Shown one piece after another: positions 1 to 13,157 of a DNA stretch of 64,000 nucleotides. The stretch's first letter is position 1, and each line of letters opens with the position of its first letter. This DNA is from Sacculina carcini. Lineage: Eukaryota; Arthropoda; Thecostraca; Sacculinidae. The position numbers were made by a program, and so were the translations under genes. The stretch covers positions 6,736,001-6,800,000 of the forward strand of contig OU696579.1 in the NCBI GenBank assembly GCA_916048095.2, written 5' to 3'. The notes under the pieces were generated by a model. That model did not search any database. It was not told the origin of the DNA and saw only the letters and a program-made list of their open reading frames with translations.

Positions 1-398
1 TTATGAAGCCATGCAGTATCAGTGGCGGTGCCAAGTAGGCTGCTTGCAGGAGCAGATCCAACTCCCCCCCCCCCCCTGTTGAGACCCCCAAAAGTCCCCT
101 GACTGTGTGTGATGTTTCGTCAAGCATTATATTTTCAATTCTAACCTCCCTTGCCCCTCTTCTGGAGTGAATCCTAGAGTCGCCACTGGTGCACATCTTG
201 TCACGATGATACGCAGTAGTGTTACACATACACACACACACACACACACGCTCAGACAGAGGCGGTTCCAGTACGCGCACGTGGGGCGTGTGTGTGTATG
301 TGTGAGAGAACTACTCGACAACTTCGCTATTCGTTCGGGCTCCTCTCATGCACGAGCACACACACACACACACACACCTGTCGCTCAATAGTCGCCGT

Positions 399-437
<39 letters not shown>

Positions 438-2428
438 GGTCGGCTGTAGGACTTGCAGCAGCCAAGAGCCAACAGCAATGATCGTAGTGGTGGTGGGGGA
501 AGCAGAAGCTTCAGCGTGTGGGGCGGGGCGCGGGGGCGAGCGGCCGCCTGTTTACCGCCAGCCAGGATCCCCCGGCGACTGGGAGGGGGGTGGGGCAGCG
601 GGGGGGAGGCTGCTGTCGAGGACAAGCCTGACGCAAGCCTGCTGCAGCCTGCGGCCAGTCAGTCTGCAAGTTGGCACGCGCCATCGCACTGAGGGCTCTG
701 CTGTCGTCTCAGTTCGCTTGTGGACCTGCGTCTGTGCGTGTGCCGTGTGCGCTGTGTGTGTGTGTGCTGCATCTCGTCTGCCCGTTTGTCTGTCTGTCTG
801 TGTGTTGGTCGGTGTATGTGTCACACAGACACACGTCAAGGCTGTTGACGGCTCGCACGCTCTCTCCACAAGTTCTCCGCTTGCTCTTTCTGTGATTTCG
901 GGCGGCGCCAACGCGCAGCTGTCGCCAGAGCCGGTAAGTGCTGCCATACTCTCTCTTTTTCTCTCCTTCTCTCTCTCTCATCTCCTTTCTTTTGCGCTTC
1001 GTCTCATCCTGCCAGTTGCTGGCAGATTTGGGCTTGTGGGATCACATTTTGACAGACAGATTGGCTCAAAGGGTCCACTTTCTCCTAATGTTAAATCTCC
1101 GAATTCAAGCGCAGCGGGATTTTAGCGCCAAAATCAATGCTTTACAAGAATTGTGTTTTAGCATATTTCATACCTTCCTACTTCTCACAATGTCATGCAG
1201 ATTTGTCATCATCTAGACTCTTCCATCAAAGATTGATATGTAGTGTTTAAATAAGTTGTATTATTCAAATTGTGCACATGAGCAGAAAAGTTGCGACATT
1301 TCTGCTTTTTTGGTGACGTTCTCGTCAATTAAAAATAGTGGTTTATTGCTGCTGTCGTGTTTCATTTTTAATTTGAGATTAAAGCGAGTTGTTGGTTAAT
1401 TTCAATGATAGATTTACTTTATTTGGAAAGTGTCGTCATATTTGTTCTTGAGTACCGACCGAACAAATCACGTAACAAAGGACAAATAACGCTTAAAATC
1501 CGAACCATCATGCACTCGTCGAGTGATCCAAGTTTTGTTTCTCGACGAATTTCCAACCAGTCAGTGGTTCTCAAATCATCAAGCGTCAAATCATATGGTA
1601 AGACAACGGATGGTTATAATTCAATTGATGCATTTCGCCAAATTCCAATTTCACCGTGTTTATTGGAGTCAATAATGATATTTATTTTTCTCATCCTTAC
1701 ATTGTGTTTGTGCGTGTAATATTTTCACATTTTTACATGCAATACCGTTGCAGCACCGGTTTTTGAGTGACTCTTGCGCCATTCTATTTCGATGCGGCAC
1801 GTTTACGCTTTTTGTCATATTACAATAAACGACGACTTGTTACACGGTAAATCATAACGTTTGTTTGTAAGTACGTAACGTAATTATTTGTTTGTTTAAT
1901 TGTAAAAAGTGTATTGTCTAAGTAATTGCAAGGGTTTTCGCTTTGAGAAATGTTTTTATAACATCTCTCCAGCAAGGGCTTCACGCTGTGAGTGCAGACA
2001 TCATTTTCGCTGTTTGTAGTGCGCGTGCCAGAGTGGCTTTATGTGCATGTGTGTGTGTGTGTATGTGTGTGTGTGTGTGTGTGTGTATTAGCGGCGACGG
2101 CGTGTGCCCGCGCATTATACTCACGGCGAACACTTGTGTATGTGTGTGTGTGTGTGTGTCGGCGCATTGCCAGTGTCATTGAGCGTGTGCATAACCAGTG
2201 GCGGTTGTCGTTAGCTAGAGCTTGGGCAAGAATGGAATTTCTGAGAATCCTTCTCAGAATATGAATTCCATGATGTGTCTCTACAGAGAGAATGGATGAT
2301 ATACAGTAGATTTTCACTCCCTGCTGCGGTTGGTGCCGCATATGAGGCGTTTACGGCGCTAGTACGGAGGCACCAATTGAAAACAGTGGCATTACAACGC
2401 ACTGTCAAATAGAACCGTCTCCTGAATG
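1..2428. other. Non-coding region: TG/CA runs and a GC-rich patch
   Basis: No supportable gene. A MITE end (CAGTGGCGGTGCCAAG, family B below) begins near 20. CA/TG runs lie near 229-249, 359-378, 401-432, 2047-2087 and 2139-2158. A GC- and CpG-rich patch spans about 480-760 and could be a promoter or a non-coding first exon, but nothing in the sequence decides this. The stretch 1200-1950 is AT-rich and shows nothing recognisable. Open frames here mostly read through dinucleotide repeats and are not convincing proteins. Confidence 0.6.
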
Positions 2429-2706
2429 CACTGGCGGTTCCAGAGGGGGGCTCAGGGGGCTGAACCCCTCCCCCAATGTTTTCATCAACTCATAACTAAG
2501 GTTTACTATGAAAATTAAAGACAAATGTTTCTGTAGAATTTGTTTATATATGCATTATCGTAAATCACATTCGCACATTATTGTGTGTGTGTAAATGTGT
2601 GTATATCATAAGAAAAATTGCCCAAGTCATGACCTTCACACAGGTAGTGGCCTAGTCACTCATACATAATTGAGCCCCCCCAGATTGCACTCTGGATCCG
2701 CTTCTG
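2429..2706 (-). mobile_element. hAT-type MITE, family A copy 1
   Basis: Terminal inverted repeats CACTGGCGGTTCCAGAG and CTCTGGATCCGCTTCTG flank a 278-bp body with no coding capacity. The flanks CCTGAATG and CCTGAATA match 7 of 8 bases, the 8-bp target duplication expected of hAT transposition. The body resembles, in reverse orientation, the copies at 17122 and 21661. Confidence 0.8.
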
Positions 2707-2767
2707 CCTGAATACTCAAGCATATTCGAAAACACATTTCAAAGTGTATCCACTTCCTCGTCTAGAG

Positions 2768-3133
2768 CAGTGCTTCTCAACCTTTCTCTTGCCGTGGTCC
2801 CCTCAGAATGTGAGTCCTTGTGGCCCCCTCAGAAACCGTCAGTGTTCCCCTAGAAGTCCTTGTGGCCCCATACACACATGGATCGTCGCGACACGGCTTC
2901 TCCATAGGATTAGCTCATGTACGCTGGTGACTATTTCCACCGACCACCGAAACAACGCGATTGAAATTTACAACATCGATAATAATAATATAAGCTATTA
3001 AATTGTTTCAACAAATGTTTTGTGGCCCGTAAGAAAATTTGGTGGCCCCCATTTTTTAAATTTCGTCCTATGGCTCCTCAGAAAATTCCCGTGGTCCCCA
3101 AGGGGGCCATATGGCCCACGCTGCGAAACACTT
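2768..3133. mobile_element. hAT (Charlie-like) MITE, family D copy 1
   Basis: The left end CAGTGCTTCTCAACC and the right end GCTGCGAAACACTT are imperfect inverted repeats of the CAGTGnTTCTCAACC type known from hAT-Charlie elements. An exact 8-bp duplication GTCTAGAG sits at 2760-2767 and 3134-3141. No transposase frame is present. A degraded relative lies at 14941-15217. Confidence 0.85.
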
Positions 3134-3720
3134 GTCTAGAGTACACACTTTCGTTTTTGGCAAAAATACAGATTCCCTTCAAATTCCTCATTCCGGTTTT
3201 TAGTAATGAATTTGGAGAATGACTGACTTTTGATTGTCACCCCAAATGTTTGATCGACATGCGATTTCAATGCTGGGCTGTTCGGGTGCGACTATTCGGG
3301 TGATTCTGTTCGCAGGCGAAGTCGGTTCGTCACCGTGTTTATTTGATGGTTTTGCGTTGACTTGCTTGCTGAAAGAGGCTGATTATTGTCGGTGGTGACG
3401 TTCCTTGGTTTGTCTGGCCGAACAACATCGAAAAGATCCTGTGTGGTGGATCTCAGTGGTCGCATAGTGTGCCAGAATACATTGCGCCAACAGCTAGCTA
3501 TGCGGATTGGTTCTCGTTCGCTTGTCACTTGTTTTAACACAAGCAGCTCGTTGGTGTGCACTTTTCCTCCTCCGGCCTTGCTCATTGCGTGTTGTTATTC
3601 TGAGCATTCATTTATATTGCATTAATCGGCAATTGGCTGCAGCGCCAGAGATTACGACACGCCGGGCGGATTGTATGTGCAAGTGCGTGTGTGGTGGTGG
3701 TGCTTTGTCTTCCTGCCGCC

Positions 3721-3935
3721 CAGTGGCGGTGTCAAGGTGGGGCTTGGAGGGGCTGAATCCGCCCCAAGACCGCGCCGAGACCCCTGTGAATCCTGACTGA
3801 GCATTTCGAGTGTTGGGTTAGGTTAGGTTCTCATGTTCTCAGGTTAGGTTAGGTTCTCATGTTTCGCCACACTCCTACATCTTTTTATCTAGCCCCACTC
3901 TGTCCCCGACGGGAAAAATCCTGGCGCCGTCACTG
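3721..3935. mobile_element. hAT-type MITE, family B copy 1
   Basis: Ends CAGTGGCGGTGTCAAGG and CCTGGCGCCGTCACTG. An exact 8-bp target duplication CTGCCGCC lies at 3713-3720 and 3936-3943. Internally there is a short tandem duplication containing GGTTAGGTTAGGTTCTCATG, which superficially resembles arthropod telomere repeat but belongs to the element. Confidence 0.85.
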
Positions 3936-3943
3936 CTGCCGCC

Positions 3944-4287
3944 GAGTTTGTTCTGGTGGCGGCCACGGCGGAGTCTATTTCAGACGCCAGAGCTGACTGG
4001 CCGTCCGACCGAAGAGTCATCTGGTGGCCGGTGTCGACACCTCGCGTGACATCTCGGTTTCGTGCGTTTACAGTGGTGCGTGGTCTTGCTTTTTCTTCTT
4101 CTCGAATTCCCCAATCTTTCTCTCAATGAGCCGACTCTTCATGCTGGACAACGGTGCTGAGAATTCACGCATTCGGTTGTACCACTAAGGTGAATGTCAT
4201 GAAGTCACTAGAAACGAAAATACGCTAATTTCCGTCCGACTTTTAATTCCCCACTTGACAACCCCTCCATTCCACATCAGTGGGAAA
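3944..4287. other. Spacer between two family B MITEs
   Basis: Apart from the neighbouring MITEs I see nothing recognisable in this stretch; no convincing open frame. Confidence 0.5.
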
Positions 4288-4295
4288 TTACCCAC

Positions 4296-4585
4296 CAGTG
4301 GCGGCGCCAAGGGGGGGGGGGGCTGGAACCCCCCGAAAATATGCCAAGCTCCCCCTAAAATCATAATCATGGACATTAAAATTTCTTACCACTGTAAATG
4401 AAGTCCTGTAATTTTGGTTCAAGTTCGAGGACTGAATCAGTGTGCCCCAGTCCCTTATTATTATATTATGTAGTAAGCGTTCGAGTGTAGCTTCGCCAAG
4501 CTTCTTCATGTTTCGCCAAGCCCCCACAACTTTTTCCTTAGCTCCCCCTCAGCCCCCCATCGGAAAAATCCTGGCGCCGCCACTG
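4296..4585. mobile_element. hAT-type MITE, family B copy 2
   Basis: Terminal inverted repeats CAGTGGCGGCGCCA and TGGCGCCGCCACTG are perfect complements. The flanks TTACCCAC and TTCCCCAC match 7 of 8. The body is 290 bp with a G-run and a CATGTTTCGCCAAGC motif shared with the other family B copies. Confidence 0.85.
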
Positions 4586-4593
4586 TTCCCCAC

Positions 4594-6028
4594 ATATTAC
4601 TTGCCACTGAAATGGGCGCAACCTCAGGCTACGAGGTGTGTATCGGTGTGTATGTCGCTAGCGTGTTGATGGGCGGACATATGCGTTCGTTATGCATATG
4701 TGTTCTCTTGTGTTTGTGCTCGTTTGCAGCAGTTTACCTCGATGCGTGGTCTTGTTTTCCGATGAGCGTCTTTTCGGGTCGAGCAGAGAGCTTTCGAACA
4801 AGACAAGCTATGACATAATATGGCTGACGTGAGAGTGTATGAGTCAGTCATATGAGTCAGACATTGCAAGTTGCAACAGCTGCTATTTGCAAGCCTGATT
4901 TTGCTCTCCAAATAATGGACAGATTTAACAGTCGTCCTCGTTTACGTAGCTGGTGTTGAATACACAAATGCATATGATACGACTTGCCACGCGGTCATGG
5001 CCCGTATATCGGTGGTTGTTGTATGCGTGCATTTACCATCTGGGAGTTGGTCGTTTATCCCAGTTTTGAGAGCTGCGAGACCGACTCGAGTCTTGAGCGC
5101 GAGCGTGTGTGTGTATATGTGAGTGTGTCGGTGGACAGCGGCCGTCATCTCGCCTGCCTTGACTGCTGACGCCCGAGTGTACCAGACGGGCCTGCAGTGC
5201 CACCGTCGCTGCCAGCTCCGCTTGACCTCCACTGGCCTCCGCTGTCTCTCTCTAACACAAACACACACACACACACACATGCTGGCTCGGTCGCCGTCGT
5301 TGAGCCTGTGTGCCACACCCCTTGGGCGGCTATCGACGTGGCGCGCCCAACCTCCCTGGCCGTCGTCTCCTCATCCTCATCCTCCTCCACCGTTTCCTGT
5401 CTGTCTGTCTGTCTGTCGGTGTCTGTGTGAGTGCTCTCTGCTGGCGACCCGTTGGTCCGTTGGTCGTCACACACACACGCGCGCTATATCGATCGTGCGT
5501 GTCGAGACACATACACGTGTGTGTGTGTGTGTGTGTGTGTGTTTTGGCCGAGGATGAGGCAGCCGCCGTCGCCGTTGCCGCCGCTGTTCATGTCGATGCA
5601 TGGCCGGCCGACCAACATCCTGTCAGCGGGCGAGTACGTGCGTCGGCGGCGTCGTCTCATTGTTGTGAGCGCACATGCACAGTGCCGTGTCCAGTAAGAA
5701 CATCTCGTGCAGACCAGTGCCGGCAGCAAGATGACCCCATCATAACTGCGTCTAGTCACGCCCATGGCGGCATTGTCACACGCACTGTGTGTGTGTAGCC
5801 AGTGTTGCTGTCACTATACTCTCATGCATCATACGTCTCTCTCTAACTATCATGCCCAGCTATGTGTGTGCTGTGTGTACTATGTGTGCATTCTCCCTGG
5901 CTGTGATATATACTGAATATGCAGCTTGCCGGCGGCTTGTATTTTCATTCGTGTGTTTGCAGAGAGAAGTATATGTTTTTGTGTGTTTGTATGCGAAGCG
6001 TATGGCACGACCTGTTATGCGGCCGAGT

Positions 6029-6060
<32 letters not shown>

Positions 6061-6675
6061 TACATCACTCATTCAATCAGTGAACGTCTTGTGTGGAGCG
6101 GCCCGCTTCGTTTGCCTCGATGAATTTCGTCGAGTATCTTCGTCGGTGGGCACATCTACTTTGAATTCGAACATGTCAACAGGTGTGTGTGTGTGTGTGT
6201 GTGTGTGTGTTCAAGTTGGCGTGCGTTTATTACACACATCGTTTATTTATTAGCGTCGTCGTTACGGTGGCGGGTAACTTGATCCACTCAAGTGACCCTA
6301 GCCCTATCCCTCTTTCCCCGCTTCTCTCGCACTCTATCTCTGCCGCTATACTCGAGGGCTGATGGAGGAGTGAAGTTTTTTCATCTAGCTGTTTCTCTGT
6401 AATTTTCCGTATAGTATGTTCTCCGTTCGTCAATTATCTTGTCTAGACTATTGCAACTCTTTGTTTCTTCACGTCTCAACTAAATCCATTTGCTCCCTCC
6501 AAAAACGTTAATTTTGTTTTGTCAAAAATAAATTCGACTGCAAAGTTTAGTTTGTCCTTCGTGCTGCCATCGCACCGTTGCAAGTTTGTCGTTATATCAA
6601 ACCTATGTTGTTCTCCCTATCCTCTCTGATAAGATTGGAACAACTCCACTCCCGATTGCTAACTCTTTGTTGGTG
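4594..6675. other. Non-coding, GC-rich segments with TG/CA runs
   Basis: A CpG-rich stretch at about 5100-5700 alternates with CA/TG runs (about 5258-5279, 5515-5542, 6030-6056, 6184-6211). No open frame resembles a protein family. The GC-rich block could mark a promoter or untranslated exon, possibly of the zinc-finger gene downstream, but that is speculation. Confidence 0.5.
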
Positions 6676-7101
6676 GTGATGGTGTGAATGGTGAACATGG
6701 TGATGATGTGAATGGTGAACATGGTGATGATGTGAATGGTGAGCATGGTGATGATGTGAATGGTGAACATGGTGATGATGTGAATGGTGAACATGGTGAT
6801 GGTGTGAATGGTGAGCATGGTGATAGTGTGAATGGTGAACATGGTGATGATGTGAATGGTGAACATGGTGATGATGTGAATGGTGAGCATGGTGATGATG
6901 TGAATGGTGAACATGGTGATGATGTGAATGGTGAACATGGTGATGATGTGAATGGTGAACATGGTGATGGTGTGAATGGTGAGCATGGTGATAGTGTGAA
7001 TGGTGAACATGGTGATGATGTGAATGGTGAACATGGTGATGATGTGAATGGTGAACATGGTGATGATGTGAATGGTGAACATGGTGATGATGTGAATGGT
7101 G
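6676..7101. repeat. 24-bp minisatellite, about 18 copies
   Basis: Tandem copies of a 24-bp unit of the form GTGAATGGTGAACATGGTGATGAT, with a few point variants (GAGCAT for GAACAT, GGT or AGT for GAT) that recur in the same order, so a higher-order unit is visible. Because 24 is a multiple of three and the unit has no stop in several frames, long open frames arise on both strands. I regard these as artefacts of the repeat. Confidence 0.9.
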
Positions 7102-8090
7102 GTATTTCCTCGTACACCATTGGTCGCGTCCACACCTTTTCTGCTCGGTTCTGCATAAACGTACGACTCTTCTGCTTGGACCAGTAGTCAATGAAACCTT
7201 TATACCTTCTTGGCGCCGATATTTCGCAACGACTGTTTTGTCTGTTATTGTCGCCGTGTGGTGGCAAACGTGGATCCACCGCTGAACTTCTTGCAATAAA
7301 CTTCAAGTGAACCACTATCTTTGTCGCTCTGGCTGTGGCTATGCTTTTAGGGTCGTATTGTTTTTGATACTGTAGATGCTTCAGATACTTTTAGTGTTGA
7401 GAATTAACACAACCAGATTTTATTCACTATACATTTTTTTATCATGATTGGTACTTCCCCGTTTGTTTTTATCGATGATATAATCACGGGCTGAAATCGT
7501 GTTGAGGTTATTGAACTGTGTGTCCTCTGACCTGTAAATGCGCACAATTTCGTCGTTACACTATATTCTTCCTATTCCACAACTAACATGGATAATTTTT
7601 AGGCATAGGAATTGCAATTGAACTTGAATGACTTTACAAATCATGTTTCTGTAACTCAGTATAGACAGAATCAGGTTTGATCTGTTCACACTGATGAATT
7701 AATATTAAAATAGCTAAGTGCTTCTGTGCGCTTGAATGTGTGTGTGTGTGTGTGTGTATTTGAGAGGTGACATTTGATATAGTCACTCGTGCTGTCAGTA
7801 CGTGGGCTCTGTTTTCTCTCCCTCTCTCCACCGTGCTCCCAGACTCTGTCTTCAAATCGCCTGCCTGCCACGTCAAGGTTATATATTCGGGCGGTCAGCG
7901 GCCGAGTGACAGAATTGGACAGAGGATGGGAGCAACCACCACCACCGACAGGCAGAGTTTGGGAGCGTTGGTTGGCCATCGCTGGCCACGTCATCAAGTC
8001 CGCTCAGCCCCCTCCTCCCCACTCGGACTAGTCAGAGGTGCGTCTGTGCGTGCCAGTGGGGTAGCAGCCCTGAGGTGCTTGTTTCTAACA
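7102..8090. other. Non-coding spacer
   Basis: AT-rich to 7730, then a TG run at about 7736-7758. A moderately GC-rich stretch follows to 8090. No gene or RNA is recognisable. Confidence 0.45.
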
Positions 8091-8345
8091 CAGGGGATCG
8101 GCAACCCAAAATGTTGAAAGAGCCATATTGGAACAAAAAACAAATATATCTGGAGCCGCAAAAAATTAAAAGCGTATAAGGAAGGCATCACATGCTGTAT
8201 GTATCTATATTAGCCTACAAATACATAATGAGCCAAAAAATAGATTTCTTTCTCCCATCTTTTTCCATTTTTAAATAGTTTTTAACAAGCTCCAGGGAGC
8301 CACTAAGCAGCGCTAGAGAGCCGAGCCGCGGGCTGCCGACCCCCG
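8091..8345. mobile_element. hAT-type MITE, family F
   Basis: Ends CAGGGGATCGGCAACCC and GGGCTGCCGACCCCCG are inverted repeats of the widespread CAGGGGTCGGCAACC hAT type. The flanks TTCTAACA and ACCTAGCA match 5 of 8, a decayed target duplication. The interior is AT-rich and non-coding. Confidence 0.7.
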
Positions 8346-8668
8346 ACCTAGCATGTCTGGGAACATGCACCGTCGTGCATGTTCTGTCCACTCCGGCACA
8401 GCACAGCGTTGGCCAACGTTGTTTTGAAACAATCACCAGACATTTGGACATTGTCATTATGCTGGCGAGAATCAATTGGCGACCATTCATTCAGCATTTG
8501 TATGCGGCATAAATATTACCTTATGCCGGCACACACATGTAATAGAACACTCTAGTCCGTGCTATATAGGGACCATTGGTGCTCGTTTGTGTGTGTACAT
8601 GTTTATGATGTACATTCTTCAGGTTTAACACACGCAGACAAGCACACACACACACACACACACACAAA

Positions 8669-8853
8669 CAGAGCCGTTGCGAGGAATTATGCCCCCCCCC
8701 CCGAAGGCTACACTTGGGGCCCCCATTATAAATAAATCACCAAATAATGAATGTATTTATTAGACATAATCACATAATACGTGAAGCAACGGGGCCCCTC
8801 AACATTCGCCCCCCCCCGGCCGGGGGGTACGGGGGGCGGTTGCTACGGCTCTG
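8669..8853. mobile_element. hAT-type MITE, family C copy 1
   Basis: Ends CAGAGCCGTTGCGAGG and GGTTGCTACGGCTCTG. An exact 8-bp duplication CACACAAA lies at 8661-8668 and 8854-8861, inside a CA run. The 185-bp body carries C- and G-runs and GGGGCCCC-like blocks. Confidence 0.88.
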
Positions 8854-9067
8854 CACACAAACACACATGCACGGGTACATCCAGCCCAGTCGTCCGTCAC
8901 CTTTTCTCTCTTATTGCCCACTCCTCAACAGCGCTGAGAAATTGCGATATATTCAGATTAAATGTGAGGAACAAGACACCAGTGCCCAGCCCCCTCTTAT
9001 GACGAGCGCAAACAAACTAAAGACAACAGAAAATTTGAAAACCACGCTTTCAGTCGGGACTCATTAT

Positions 9068-9320
9068 CAGAGCCGTAGTAACCGCCCCCCGTACCCCCCG
9101 GCCGGGGGCCCGAATGTTGAGGGGCCCCGTTGCTTCACGTATGATATTAAAATGTATCATATTTATTATGTATAGCCTTTACTTTTTGCTCAGATGTTTT
9201 CACCTGGGCTTGTATTATGTGATTATGTCTAATAAATACATTCATTATTTGGTGATTTATATATAATGGGGGTCCCAAGTTTTGCCTTCGGGGGGGGCAT
9301 AATTCCTCGCAACGGCTCTG
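9068..9320 (-). mobile_element. hAT-type MITE, family C copy 2 (inverted)
   Basis: The same family as 8669-8853 in the opposite orientation, only about 215 bp away. An exact 8-bp duplication CTCATTAT lies at 9060-9067 and 9321-9328. The two copies could pair as a long hairpin in a transcript crossing both. Confidence 0.88.
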
Positions 9321-9817
9321 CTCATTATGAAACCGTCTGGCAGAAGCACGATTTGGATTAAACATGTGCAAGAACGTTTCCCGACTGAGTTTTCCTTGCT
9401 TAACGTTCTAGCACTGTCGGCGAAATTGTGGTGTTTCCAAGTGTATACGTCTACCAAGAGATGGTTGCGTGCTATCGATCAGCTTAGTTCGGCTCTTAGC
9501 GTCAAGTGCTAATCAGCCGTCTCTTTGTCGACTTTGCCAGTGTTCCGAATTAGAGTGACACTCTTGAGAACACATTTAGTGTTTGTACAGCTACTGTGTA
9601 TGTGTGTGAGTGAGTGCGACTGAGGTGAATGACACCAATATGCTGGGGCCGATCAACTCGACTGGGGAGAATGATATTGACTGTATGTCTAGACGAGTCT
9701 GCTGTACGATCTTTTTTCACCAGCAACTCAACTGAGTTCATGATGAAGCGAGGGGTGTGTTGTATTACGCACAACTGTGTACGTGTCGATTGGTGGATAA
9801 ATGGGGAAGGCTGAGAC

Positions 9818-10125
9818 TAGGGGTTATCAACCTTTCTCAGTGTTAGAACTATTTTCAAATCACCAGTCAGTTCTCGCATCCCTTGGATTCTTTTTAGCTT
9901 TATAAAGTTAAAAATACAAAGGACGTAATAGCAAAAATGTTTTGGTCAATATTAGTTTATACGGTTTAAAGTTCCTTTGGGAAAAGAACGTTTTTAGGTA
10001 AAAATATAAATCATAGGTAAACACATATATTTCCTTTAATTTCCTTTTTCACAGGAGTCCTGGCACCCCCTAAGGAACCAGGCTCGCATCCCTAGGAGTG
10101 CAAACATCTCCGGTTGAGAACCCCT
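9818..10125. mobile_element. hAT-type MITE, family E copy 1 (decayed)
   Basis: Left end AGGGGTTATCAACCTTTCTC and right end GGTTGAGAACCCCTG. The flanks GCTGAGAC and GTTTAGAT match only 5 of 8. The body shares GGAACCAGGCTCGCA and other blocks with 12869-13157. Confidence 0.65.
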
Positions 10126-11764
10126 GGTTTAGATTATGGTAATTTCTTGTATTGTTTTTAGCAGAGACCATATACACCTCTCTCTCTCTCTCTCTTTCAA
10201 CTACGTCATTGACTTTATTCCTGTAACTCACCCGCATGTCGTCTATCATGTCGTCAGCTAGGGATTCCTGGAATCCGCAGCGTGTTGACGTGTTCACATT
10301 CAGCGAATATCTCCGGTTGCGTGCATGAATTGCAATGTTGCAAATGCTGAGATCTGATGTCATGTGCGGGTGAACGTCAAGGTGTTTAGATTGTCAAAGC
10401 GTCAGTTCAGGTTTTATGTTTGGGTTAGTCAGACTAGGATAGCTAGGAAAAAGAATGAGACTGAACGTATCAGGGACTAAACGTATCAGGAGCGCAACGT
10501 CGTTAGCTCCAGTACCAATTAGGAAGTCGTACGTGACGAGTGTCAAAGATGTCAGTTAATTGATTCATCATTCATGAATTCATATGGAGGTGCTTTGGCA
10601 TTTTTCCGCGCGCGCTACAAATATTTTGCGTGGTCACCGTGGTAACCTTTCTGAACCGTTCTTAATCTAGTGGTTGTGATGATTCAATTCCTTCTCGAAA
10701 TGCTGTACACTAGCGCTTCAGTGTGTGGTTCAATTGTCTGTGGACGCGTAATTTGCTATATTAGAGCAGCTTTCAATGGTAGGAATATTTCCAATCCTCT
10801 TGATACTTGTTGCTCGCTTGGAAAGGGCGCCCAGATAATTATAATGCTAGCTGGAGAGGGGATGTGGTAGAGCTTATGAAGCGGGGACACTCGCTCCTCG
10901 ACGCGCCGTCGGATCAAGTGTTCTCGTCGGATTCAACGAGTCCATGGTGTCTGGCACACGTGCTCCAAATAAGAGGCGGAGCAATGCCCTGCTCTCATTA
11001 GACCATTGGAGCATAGTGCAAATCTGCACTAAACACAGGACATGTGGACTACTCGACGAGCAATAGACTTGTCAATAAATGCGGATTTGTGTGGGTGAGT
11101 GTGTGAGCGTTCGCCAATATACAAGCACCGCACACGAGCGTGCATGAACTCGAGTCGAACCCATCGAGTCGACAGTCATCTGACTCACACAGTCACACAC
11201 AACAATGGCGACATCCTGTCGGCTTCACGGTGACCGAGTTGGTCTGTACGTGTGTGTGTGTGTGTATGTATGTGTACGTGACTGTGTGTGTGTGTTTACA
11301 TTGTGTCGACGATGAATACGTAGTTCACTCCTGCTTGTGCTTGTGTGTTGTGTTGTGTACCGCTGCACTTGTGGTCGGAATTAGCTCTCGCCAACGCTAC
11401 TCGCACACGGACACACAGACAAACAGTCCGGCTGTACAGTCCGGTCTTGCTCGTCTGCGACGTGGCAGTAACTCGGCCGTCGATGTTTCTCTGTCTGCGG
11501 TGACGTGCGGCTGGTGGGCACACGGCTAGGACGGGAGGAAGGCGGGGGAGAGAGGTGCGCGCAGTGTGCATACGAGCACGCGCCTGTGCTAGTTGTTGCC
11601 GCCAACAATGACACGAGTGTCGCTGGTGCTGCACAACTGCACAGAGCGGCACGCGCGCACACGCACTCACGTCGACCGGGCCGTGACGTTGCGGCAACGT
11701 GGCTGACGTGTAGCTCCCCCCTGTGCTGCTGCAAACGGGGACGATAACCGGCTGCCTGGCTGGC

Positions 11765-11801
<37 letters not shown>

Positions 11802-12868
11802 CACAAACACACGTGCAGCTCGCCGCGTGGACGTTGTGTGTTTGTGCACAGCGACCATCGAGCGGGCGCGCCATAGCAAAATGTGGAGGAGTAGTGGGAG
11901 TAGTGGGATGAGAATAAGGAGGCACCGGGTACACAGAGCCACGAGGATCAACAGCAACACTGTGCAGCAGCGTCGCTTGTTCGTTGCTGCTGCTGGTGCT
12001 GATAATGCATGCGGCGTTATTGCCTCGCTCTTTCTGCTTCTCTTTCTCTTTCCGAGAGCTGTATTTGCGCCTTTGCTCCACGCCACTCTGCAGCGCGTGC
12101 GTGCGTGCGTGGTGACGGCGAGGTGGCGGGCGGGCGGCCAGGCTTGCATGTGCCGAACAGTGTATATGTGTGTGTGTGTGTGTGTGGGCGGATGCAAGCT
12201 AGACTGTGTCAGGGCGTTGTACTTGCGTCGCTGGCCTCGTGTCTTCTGCTAGAACAGGGTGTTGTGAACAACAATGGCTTCATCGCAACATCACGCTTGA
12301 GCGGTGATTGGCTGAGGGCTCTCTCCGTACTCCATTACACCTGTACGTTTGTGTGAATTATTTGCATTCGTATACAAATGAAATATAGCAGCAATTATCC
12401 AAACATTCCCTAACGGTTGTATGATGCAGCTGAGAATCAGCTTTTTACCGCTTGTAGAATCTTGCAGAATTTGTCTTTCGCTCTCGAAGAGGTCTTGAAA
12501 GGACACTGATTGTTTTTTACTTTGTTAGACGTTCTTCTCGTATTTCTCTCTCTGTCTGTCGTTCCATATCTGCGTTTATTTCCCAGTGTATGTGTGAGCG
12601 AGTGTGTCACATAGTCAGCTATCGATCTTACACACCGGTCTGTCCTGGTGTGGCGGCCGAACTGTGCCGAACAAAGCGTAGTCACGATGCACACGGCGTG
12701 CTGTATGCTGCACGTGAAAAACTTGACGTTCCTCGGCCTGTCCACATTGTCGCTTAGTGAGCGTACGCGCGTGCGAAATTAATGCAATAGAATATCTCAT
12801 ATGCGCTGTTCATGTGTGTGAGTGTATGTCACTTGCAACTGCATCCCATGTATTACCATTGGTTCAAC
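10126..12868. other. Non-coding region with GC-rich block and CA/TG runs
   Basis: A TC run sits near 10177-10195. About 10200-11100 shows no gene. From about 11110 to 12250 the sequence is GC-rich with TG/CA runs (11250-11300, 11764-11812, 12168-12187). Frames in this block are low-complexity or arginine- and alanine-rich. It may be an untranslated exon or promoter region; the sequence does not settle it. Confidence 0.45.
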
Positions 12869-13157
12869 CAGTGTGGCTACCTTTCTCAGTGTTCGCAGCC
12901 CTTTCAAATCAGCAGTCAGGTTTCGCACCCCCTGGATTCTTGATAGCTATACGAAAATATAAAAATACAAACGACGTAATAAGAAAACATTTATTATCTA
13001 ATATTGATTCGTACAACCCCTTTAAGAGGATTTAGCAAAACTACGTTTTTCGACAATTTTTTTTGCATAGGTTAAACATATAATTTCTTTGTTAAAAATT
13101 ACAGGAATCATTCGCACCCCCTGGGAACCAGGCTCGCAGCCCCGGTTAGAACCCCTG
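12869..13157. mobile_element. hAT-type MITE, family E copy 2
   Basis: Left end CAGTGTGGCTACCTTTCTC and right end GGTTAGAACCCCTG. The flanks GGTTCAAC (12861-12868) and GGTTAAAC (13158-13165) match 7 of 8. The body resembles that of 9818-10125. Confidence 0.8.
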